A DNA stretch of 19,119 bases from DAOVRL01 sp964459805 (GTDB lineage Bacteria > Planctomycetota > Phycisphaerae > Sedimentisphaerales > Anaerobacaceae): positions 1 through 19,119 of the forward strand of contig CAYWOD010000046.1 in assembly GCA_964459805.1 (NCBI GenBank), in the 5' to 3' direction. Below the pieces are notes generated by a model. It ran no database searches. It was given only the letters and a program-made list of their open reading frames with translations, and was not told the origin of the DNA. Position 1 is the stretch's first letter. Each line of letters opens with the position of its first letter. Shown piece by piece: positions 1 through 6,171 of this stretch. Made by a program: the position numbers and the translations under genes.

Positions 1-6
1 AAAAAA

Positions 7-28
7 AAGAGTTTTGCAAAATTGGAGG
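7..28 (+). repeat. 22-bp leader element, copy 1
   Basis: The element begins AAGAGTTTTGCAAAA and ends GAGG, 68 nt before the first start codon. It matches the copy at 17444-17465 at 18 of 22 positions without gaps. Both copies sit in leaders of + strand genes. A regulatory or promoter-associated role is possible; A-rich composition makes chance similarity a real alternative. Confidence 0.35.
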
Positions 29-95
29 TTAGGCCTACTTAGAAAAGAAAAAATCCTTTCTTGATTTATAAAAAAGAGGAGGCATTTAGCTAAAG

Positions 96-1859
96 ATGAC
101 ATCCGCTGATAACAACACTTCCGGGAGCGTTCAGGCTGTAAGCGCGTGGCGCCGAAGCGCGCTCGCCACAGCCTTAGTCGGAGCGGTGTTCTCAGTCATT
201 ATACTTCCACTTATCGTCGGAAATTACATTCGGGGCCGTGTGCACGAGACGAGATGGGAAAAGAAGCTGGAGAATCTGAGGATAGAAATTAGCAACCAGC
301 CTGAGGATGAGCAGGCCTTGTTAGAGGAAATTCGCCGTTTGGACCTGGAGTTCAGGCGGGCGATGTTTCGAGGGCGGGATTTTTCCCGCACCGGCAGCTA
401 TCTGCTCCTAACTTCTCTGGCGGTATTCGTCATCGGCGTCAAGTGGGCGGATACCTTCAAGAAGAAAACGCCGGCGCCACAGCCCCGGCAGGGCGCCGCT
501 TCCGAGCAAATCCGTCAGGCCGTGCTGGCTCGGTGGTCCGTGGCAGCTGCTTTGGGGCTGGCCGGGACGGTGATGCTGCTTCTTGCAATAGGCCCCCGCG
601 TTGACTTTAGCGCGACCGATGCGGCAGCCGATTCATATCCCACGCCGGAGCAGATTAGTCGGAGCTGGCATCGCTTCCGCGGGCCCGAAGGGGCCGGGAT
701 AAGCGCTGATGTAAACATGCCCGAGGGCTGGGACGGGAAATCGGGAAAAGGGATTCTCTGGAAAACGAACGTGCCGTTTCCCGGTCATAATTCGCCGGTT
801 CTTTGGGATGATCGCGTCTTCCTCTCCGGCGGCGATGCGAACGAACTGCAGGTCTACTGCTTCGATGCCTCTTCCGGCGACCTCTTGTGGACGGGTGACG
901 TCGAGCGCGCACCCAAGCCAGGTGAAGAGCCGTTTGAGGTGATCGAGGACGGTGGTCCCGGTTTTGCGGCACCCACCGTGACGACCGACGGCAATCGCGT
1001 CTTCGCCATCTTTGCCACCGGCGACCTCGCCTGTTTTGACTTTGCCGGCCGAAACCTGTGGACTAAGAATCTGGGTACGCCGGACAGTGTCTATGGCTAT
1101 GCCTCTTCGCTCGAGATGTACCGTAAGCTGCTTTTAATTCAGTATGACCAGGGAGACACCCAGTCCAAAAAGTCCAAGCTGATTGCGCTTGACGGATTTT
1201 CAGGGCGTGTTGTTTGGGAAGCCAAACGCCCGGTTGCGAATTCCTGGACTACACCGATAGTGGCCCGGACCTACAGCGGGCCCCAGATAATCACCGCCTC
1301 CGACCCATGGGTAATAGCTTATGAACCTAACAGCGGCGCCGAAATCTGGCGGGCCGAATGTCTGGCAGGCGACATCGCTCCTTCGCCAATCTATGCCAAT
1401 GGACTGACATTTGTTATAGAGCCGTACAGCAAGATAGCTGCGATACGGACTGACGGCACAGGTGATGTCAGCAAGACGCACATCGCCTGGAGCCTCGATG
1501 AACCGGGGCCGGAAACCTGCAGTCCGGTCAGCAATGGTGAGTTTGTCTTCATATTGAACTCCGATGGATTGGCGCTCTGCTTTAAGGCTGCCGACGGTCA
1601 GAAACTGTGGGAGGAGGATATAGGTGAGGGCAAAGACAGCTTTCTCGCTTCGCCAAGTCTTGTCGGTGACAAGCTGTATCTGCTTACCGAGAAGGGCGTT
1701 ATGATTATTGCCGAGGTCTTGCCAAAATATAAGGAGCTGGCCAGGTGTGAGCTCGGCGAAGAATGCTGTGCCTCGCCGGCCTTTGTGGACGGCCGCATCT
1801 ACATACGGGCAGCGGAGAATCTCTATTGCATTGGTAAAGAAACAGCGCAGGAGCCTTGA
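96..1859 (+). CDS. Membrane-anchored PQQ-like beta-propeller protein
   Basis: The 587-aa protein has a membrane-bound N-terminal third and a C-terminal propeller. Hydrophobic segments lie at about residues 21-44, 101-118 and 147-167. Residues 50-90 form a charged, probably helical or coiled-coil loop. The Lys/Arg-rich loop at 119-146 should be cytoplasmic, which puts the propeller (about 190-580) in the periplasm. The propeller opens with FRGPEGAG and contains repeated blade motifs of the form 'xxxFDxxSGxxLW', for example VYCFDASSGDLLW, LIALDGFSGRVVW and ALCFKAADGQKLW, about seven or eight in all. This matches the PQQ-like/BamB-type repeat family, many of which bind no PQQ, so an enzyme activity cannot be assigned. 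A GAGGAGG sequence at 76-82 is the likely ribosome site, 13 nt before ATG. The next gene begins 16 bp after the stop, suggesting co-transcription with the electron-transfer genes. The family assignment is firm; the role is unknown. Confidence 0.85.
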   Translation: MTSADNNTSGSVQAVSAWRRSALATALVGAVFSVIILPLIVGNYIRGRVHETRWEKKLENLRIEISNQPEDEQALLEEIRRLDLEFRRAMFRGRDFSRTGSYLLLTSLAVFVIGVKWADTFKKKTPAPQPRQGAASEQIRQAVLARWSVAAALGLAGTVMLLLAIGPRVDFSATDAAADSYPTPEQISRSWHRFRGPEGAGISADVNMPEGWDGKSGKGILWKTNVPFPGHNSPVLWDDRVFLSGGDANELQVYCFDASSGDLLWTGDVERAPKPGEEPFEVIEDGGPGFAAPTVTTDGNRVFAIFATGDLACFDFAGRNLWTKNLGTPDSVYGYASSLEMYRKLLLIQYDQGDTQSKKSKLIALDGFSGRVVWEAKRPVANSWTTPIVARTYSGPQIITASDPWVIAYEPNSGAEIWRAECLAGDIAPSPIYANGLTFVIEPYSKIAAIRTDGTGDVSKTHIAWSLDEPGPETCSPVSNGEFVFILNSDGLALCFKAADGQKLWEEDIGEGKDSFLASPSLVGDKLYLLTEKGVMIIAEVLPKYKELARCELGEECCASPAFVDGRIYIRAAENLYCIGKETAQEP

Positions 1860-1875
1860 TAACGCTTAATCTCTT

Positions 1876-4227
1876 ATGAATGACTTGGATTTGACTTATG
1901 TTGACGGGGTTGTTGAGAGAATCGGCACCGGACAGGAGAACGTGCTTGAGATACTCCAGGCCGTTCAGGCCGAGTTTGGGTATCTGCCCAAAGAAGCCCT
2001 CGAACGGGTTTGTGAGGTGAGCGAGATTACCCCTGCCGCGATTGCCGGTGTTTCAACTTTCTACAGCCAGTTCAGACATCACCCGGTCGGGCGCTATATG
2101 ATTCGAGTTTGCATCGGGACCGCCTGCCACGTTAAGGGCGGCGAACAGGTTTATGATGCCTTTCAGCGCTGCCTCCATATCCCGGCCGGAGACGATACGG
2201 ACCCGGAGAAGATGTTTACTGTTGAGAAAGTGGCGTGTCTGGGATGCTGTATGCTTGCCCCGGCTATACAGATTGATGATATTACATACGGGTACCTGAG
2301 CAGCGAGCAGGTCCCCGTGGTCTTGAGGGATTTTCTCGAGCAGGAAAAAGCCCGCACTCAGCGAAAGGAGGCGCCGGAGCATATAGAAGCCGGCAAGCAA
2401 CTCGGCGAAATCCGTATATGCCTCTGTTCCAGTTGTGTCGCCAGCGGCAGCGCCAGAGTATATGAGGCACTAAAAAAGGCTGTTAAAGAAAATTCTGCTC
2501 AGGTCGTGGTCAAAAGTGTCGGCTGTCCGGGGATGTCCTTCCTGGCCCCCCTTGTAGAAGTGACTATGGCCGGCGGGACCTCGTTTCGTTACGCAAGGAT
2601 CCAGCCCGAGGATGCCAGAGCTATTGTACTTAGGCATTTCAAGCCCAGGAAAATCGGGCCAAAAATCAAGAATGCCATATCCACAATGCTGGATAAGATA
2701 CTTACCGACAGAGCCTGGAAGCCTGTCACACGTTATTCGGTAGCTGCGCGGGATCGGCCGGTCGCGGGCTTTCTGGACAGACAAGTACATATCGCTACCG
2801 AGCACTGCGGACGCATTGACCCGGTTGACCTTGACGAGTATTTGAGCAATGATGGATTTGGGGCCTTGCGCAAGTGCGCCGAGGAGCTGGCACCCGAGCA
2901 AATCATTGCCGAGATTCAAAAGAGCGGACTGCGAGGCAGGGGAGGCGCCGGCTACCAGACACATCGCAAATGGTCCGCGGTCGGCAGCAGCAAGTCCGAA
3001 AAGAAATACTTGATTTGCAACGGAGACGAGGGCGACCCGGGGGCGTTTATGGATCGCATGCTCATGGAGTCTTATCCATATCGGATTCTTGAAGGCATGG
3101 CCATAGCGGCTTATGCAGTCGGCGCCGATGAAGGCTACCTCTATATTCGCGCAGAATACCCGCTGGCGATCAAACGCGTCAGACAAGCGATTAGCAGTTG
3201 TCGGCAACGCGGGTTCCTTGGCGACAATATCTTGGCCGGCGCCTTTTCGCTGCACCTGAGAATCGTGGCCGGCGCCGGCGCCTTCGTATGCGGTGAAGAA
3301 ACCGCGCTCATCGCCAGCATTGAAGGACGCCGGGGTATGCCCCGGCTGCGGCCACCGTACCCGGTCCACAACGGACTCTGGGCAATGCCAACGCTTATCA
3401 GCAACGTCGAGACATACTCCATCGTCCCTTGGATTATCAGAAACGGTGCAGAGGCATTCGCACGCCTTGGGACAGACACCAGCAAAGGAACAAAGGTTTT
3501 CGCCCTGGCCGGAAAGGTCGCACGGGGAGGGCTTATCGAGGTCCCGATGGGTATTTCAATGCACCAGATCGTGGAGGACATCGGCGGCGGGATTGCTGGA
3601 GGATTGCGCTTCAAAGCCGTGCAGATAGGAGGACCTTCCGGCGGATGCGTCCCGGCCACCTTGGCGCATACGCCTGTTGACTACGAGTCTCTAAAAGAGG
3701 TGGGAGCTATGATGGGCTCCGGTGGTATGGTCGTGCTCGATGAGTCGGACTGTATGGTCGATATCGCAAGGTACTTCCTCGAATTCACGCAGAATCAGTC
3801 CTGTGGAAAATGCACCTTCTGTCGCATAGGCACGCGGCGCATGCTCGACATCCTTGAGAGGCTCTGCGCCGGCGAAGGAAGGAAGACGGATATTGACGAG
3901 CTCGAGCACTTGGCTAAAATGATTCAGGAATCGAGTCTCTGCGGGCTGGGCAAAACAGCGCCAAATCCGGTACTTTCCACCATCAAGTACTTCCGCAGCG
4001 AGTACGAAGCTCATCTTGACAAACGCTGTCCCGCCGGCAAATGCAAAGCGCTTATTACGTATTCGGTGACGGACGATTGCATCGGCTGCACACGCTGCGC
4101 CCAGCACTGCTGGGCCGACGCCATCGAATTCAAGCCCTATGAAAAACACGAAATCGACACTGACAAGTGCATTCGCTGCGGAACCTGCAAGAGCGTATGT
4201 CCCTCAGACGCGATTAAGGTTGAGTGA
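1876..4227 (+). CDS. Fused NuoE/NuoF-type (HydC-HydB-like) NADH-binding FMN and iron-sulfur subunit
   Basis: This 783-aa protein joins subunits that are usually separate. Residues 1-155 are a NuoE/HydC-like thioredoxin-fold [2Fe-2S] domain with ligands C79, C84, C121 and C125. Residues 175-260 are a second such domain, as at the N-terminus of HydB, with C182, C187 and C217 but Ser at position 221 where a fourth Cys is expected. Residues 330-700 are the NuoF core: glycine-rich GRGGAG (354-359), the FMN/NADH signature NGDEGDPGAF (382-391), CGEETALIASIEG, SNVETY, and a [4Fe-4S] site of C643, C646, C649 and C689. A CPAGKCKAL linker leads to a C-terminal 2[4Fe-4S] ferredoxin (C735/738/741/775 and C765/768/771/745). 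It should oxidise or reduce NAD(H) at FMN and pass electrons along the clusters in a soluble complex with the next gene product. No clear Shine-Dalgarno precedes ATG 1876; the start was chosen because it gives a typical HydC N-terminus. Confidence 0.92.
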   Translation: MNDLDLTYVDGVVERIGTGQENVLEILQAVQAEFGYLPKEALERVCEVSEITPAAIAGVSTFYSQFRHHPVGRYMIRVCIGTACHVKGGEQVYDAFQRCLHIPAGDDTDPEKMFTVEKVACLGCCMLAPAIQIDDITYGYLSSEQVPVVLRDFLEQEKARTQRKEAPEHIEAGKQLGEIRICLCSSCVASGSARVYEALKKAVKENSAQVVVKSVGCPGMSFLAPLVEVTMAGGTSFRYARIQPEDARAIVLRHFKPRKIGPKIKNAISTMLDKILTDRAWKPVTRYSVAARDRPVAGFLDRQVHIATEHCGRIDPVDLDEYLSNDGFGALRKCAEELAPEQIIAEIQKSGLRGRGGAGYQTHRKWSAVGSSKSEKKYLICNGDEGDPGAFMDRMLMESYPYRILEGMAIAAYAVGADEGYLYIRAEYPLAIKRVRQAISSCRQRGFLGDNILAGAFSLHLRIVAGAGAFVCGEETALIASIEGRRGMPRLRPPYPVHNGLWAMPTLISNVETYSIVPWIIRNGAEAFARLGTDTSKGTKVFALAGKVARGGLIEVPMGISMHQIVEDIGGGIAGGLRFKAVQIGGPSGGCVPATLAHTPVDYESLKEVGAMMGSGGMVVLDESDCMVDIARYFLEFTQNQSCGKCTFCRIGTRRMLDILERLCAGEGRKTDIDELEHLAKMIQESSLCGLGKTAPNPVLSTIKYFRSEYEAHLDKRCPAGKCKALITYSVTDDCIGCTRCAQHCWADAIEFKPYEKHEIDTDKCIRCGTCKSVCPSDAIKVE

Positions 4228-4251
4228 CAATCTGTCGAAGTGAAACCTAAT

Positions 4252-5862
4252 ATGCCAGGACTGACAATCGACAATCGTGAAGTTGAGGTGGCAGACGGCT
4301 CAACGATCCTGGATGCCGCCGACAAACTGGGCATCGAGATACCCACCATGTGCTTTCTCAAAGGGCACAAGCCTTCAACCAGTTGCATGGTCTGTGCGGT
4401 CAAGGTCGAGGGCCTCAACGGCCTCGTGCCGGCCTGTGGAACTGTTGCCGAAGATGGTATGCGGGTCCGGACTGATTCCGACCAGGTCCGCGAGGCAAGA
4501 AAGGCGGCTTTGGAGCTGCTTTTGAGCGACCACCTGGGTGACTGTATGGGGCCTTGTCAAATTACCTGTCCGGCCCGGATGAACATTCCACTAATGATTC
4601 GACAGATCGCCGCCGGCAAGCTCTCTGATGCGATTGCAACGGTCAAGAAGGATATTGCCCTGCCCGCAGTGTTGGGCCGGATTTGTCCGAAACCCTGCGA
4701 GCGATCCTGCAGGCGAGCGGCATTCGATGATGCCGTTTCAATCTGTTTGTTGAAGCGTTACGTTGCCGATGTTGACCTGGAATCTGCATCGCCCTATTTG
4801 CCGCAGTGCAAGCCGAAGCGAAACAAGCGCGTAGCTATTGTCGGGGCCGGTCCGGCAGGATTAGCGGCTGCTTATTATTTGCAGCAGAACGGCTGCGATT
4901 GCACGCTCTTCGATGATCACGAAGAGCCCGGCGGAATGCTGCGGTATGCACTCCCCGCCGATGAGCTGCCCCGCGACGTGCTCGATAAAGAAATAGCCTT
5001 GATTATAAAATTGGGCGTTCAATTCCGCGGCAGAACGGCAATTGGAGCCAAGCTGTCAATAGAAAACTTGCGAAAGGATTTCGACGCTGTCTTTGTCGCA
5101 ATTGGGCGGCTAAAGCCCGGAGACGCCCCTGGGGCCAGGCCCGGGGCGATGGGCCTCGAAACGGGCCAAAAGGGAATTGCCGTACAGGCCGCAACTTACC
5201 AAACCAATCTGCCCGGCGTCTTCGCCGGTGGTGACGCGGTGCGCAGGCGCAAACCCCCGCCGCCCAAGCCCGCCGGGCCCCTTGTCGGGCTCGCTGTTCG
5301 AGCCGTCGCCGACGGCAAAGAGGCCGCTGTTTCGATAGACCAATACCTGTCCGGCCAGCCGGTAACCGGACCGGTTAGGCCCTTCAACACTCGCATCGGC
5401 AGGCTAAAAGACGGCGAGATCGAACGCTTTCTTGCCAACGCCGGCCACTCACCTCGCATTACCCCGATGGCGCAAGACGGCGGCTTTTCCAACGAGCAGG
5501 CCCGCGACGAAGCGGCCCGTTGTCTGCACTGCGACTGCCGCAAGTCTCAAAGCTGCAAATTGAGGCGCTATGCAAAGAAATATGAGGCCCGAGCCACCCG
5601 GTACCAGGGACCGAGACGCTTGTTTGCTCAGCAGCTTCAACACCCGGAGCTGATTTATGAGCCGGGTAAGTGTATTAACTGCGGCCTTTGCATTCAGATT
5701 GCCGCCGAAGCCGGTGAAAAACTCGGACTGACCTTTATCGGCCGGGGCTTCGATGTCAGAGTCGCTGTCCCGTTCGACCGTTCGATAGCCGAAGGTCTCC
5801 AAAACGCCGCCCGCCAATGCGTACAAGCGTGCCCGACCGGTGCACTGGCGTTCAAGGATTGA
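4252..5862 (+). CDS. Iron-sulfur/FAD oxidoreductase: NuoG-like [2Fe-2S] plus GltD/NfnB-like domain plus ferredoxin remnant
   Basis: 536 aa from ATG 4252; an in-frame GTG at 4240 would add four residues. ATG is preferred because MPGLTIDNREVEV is a typical beginning for this ferredoxin type. Residues 1-75 are a NuoG-like [2Fe-2S] domain (C34, C45, C48, C62). H94, C98, C102 and C106, with C145, C149 and C153, form the cluster-binding N-terminus shared by NuoG and GltD. The FAD dinucleotide fold follows: GAGPAG at 198-203, then PGGMLRYALP and, near the end, GVFAGGDAV. The second Rossmann fold that binds NAD(P)H in GltD/NfnB is absent. Then come a Cys-rich RCLHCDC segment (C424, C427, C429, C435) and a NuoG/HydA-like ferredoxin region reduced to C474, C477, C480, C523 and C527. 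It is probably a partner of the upstream NuoEF-like fusion in an Stn/Nfn-like electron-transfer complex. The architecture is clear; the physiological acceptor is not. Confidence 0.85.
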   Translation: MPGLTIDNREVEVADGSTILDAADKLGIEIPTMCFLKGHKPSTSCMVCAVKVEGLNGLVPACGTVAEDGMRVRTDSDQVREARKAALELLLSDHLGDCMGPCQITCPARMNIPLMIRQIAAGKLSDAIATVKKDIALPAVLGRICPKPCERSCRRAAFDDAVSICLLKRYVADVDLESASPYLPQCKPKRNKRVAIVGAGPAGLAAAYYLQQNGCDCTLFDDHEEPGGMLRYALPADELPRDVLDKEIALIIKLGVQFRGRTAIGAKLSIENLRKDFDAVFVAIGRLKPGDAPGARPGAMGLETGQKGIAVQAATYQTNLPGVFAGGDAVRRRKPPPPKPAGPLVGLAVRAVADGKEAAVSIDQYLSGQPVTGPVRPFNTRIGRLKDGEIERFLANAGHSPRITPMAQDGGFSNEQARDEAARCLHCDCRKSQSCKLRRYAKKYEARATRYQGPRRLFAQQLQHPELIYEPGKCINCGLCIQIAAEAGEKLGLTFIGRGFDVRVAVPFDRSIAEGLQNAARQCVQACPTGALAFKD

Positions 5863-6012
5863 AGACTGTACAATTGAGCGGGCCGCAATGATACCGCAGA
5901 CCAACATATAATCTGTGCTGGTTGCCTTGCTTACCTGATTTTTTACATATCTTTTACTTTCTTCTTCCCTGCGATTGCCGCATAATAGCGGTATTGAACC
6001 GCAGCCTCTCTG

Positions 6013-6037
6013 GCCCCCCGGGCTCCTGACGGGGGGA
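6013..6037 (+). repeat. GC-rich inverted repeat (possible leader stem-loop)
   Basis: Six C (6014-6019) plus G6020 can pair with C6030 plus six G (6031-6036), giving a 7-bp all-GC stem with a 9-nt loop. No T-run follows (the next bases are ATTGGATAA), so it is not a standard intrinsic terminator. It lies about 135 nt upstream of the next start codon and could act on the transcript as a leader structure. It could also be chance. Confidence 0.35.
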
Positions 6038-6157
6038 TTGGATAACTTGTTTACCTGGAGCCGCGCTATTGTCAGCAGCTCAATTACAATGCGGTTATTC
6101 GCCTCTCGCGCAATTCCGACAGGTCTGTTGCGGGCGCCATCACAATTTCTTCTCTTC

Positions 6158-6163
6158 AAGGAG
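6158..6163 (+). promoter_or_regulatory. Ribosome binding site of the 1122-aa protein gene
   Basis: AAGGAG ends 8 nt before ATG 6172. It is a strong, ideally spaced Shine-Dalgarno and supports this ATG, which also gives a clean signal peptide. Confidence 0.75.
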
Positions 6164-6171
6164 AACATCTT

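Larger units (their letters stand above)
5863..6171. other. 309-bp intergenic leader between the oxidoreductase operon and the giant-protein genes
   Basis: No convincing gene lies here; a 66-codon open frame at 5975-6175 has no family features and runs into the next start codon. The region contains a T-rich stretch at about 5939-5970, a small inverted repeat around the ATAATA at 5990-5995, and a GC-rich stem-loop at 6013-6037. A weak promoter-like pair, TTGCCT at 5922-5927 and TACATA at 5944-5949 with a 16-bp spacer, is present but matches consensus poorly. A promoter for the downstream genes is expected here because the gap breaks an otherwise tight run of genes. Its exact position cannot be called. 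Confidence 0.5.

Noticed and set aside
1..42. Open frame reading KKKSFAKLEVRPT then stop, as a possible tail of an upstream gene
   Set aside because: Too short to support, no family features, other frames are also open there, and the stretch resembles the intergenic element at 17444-17465.
2470..3369. 299-codon antisense open frame inside the NuoEF-like gene
   Set aside because: It lies fully opposite a gene with unmistakable family motifs, has no recognisable domain, and is expected from GC-rich codon bias.
1876..5862. Reading the two genes as complex I or as an [FeFe]-hydrogenase
   Set aside because: No complex I membrane subunits and no H-cluster cysteine motifs occur in the window; the partner is a GltD-type flavoprotein instead.
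6013..6037. GC-rich stem-loop as an intrinsic terminator for the upstream operon
   Set aside because: There is no T-run after the stem and it lies about 150 bp beyond the stop codon; kept only as a possible leader structure.
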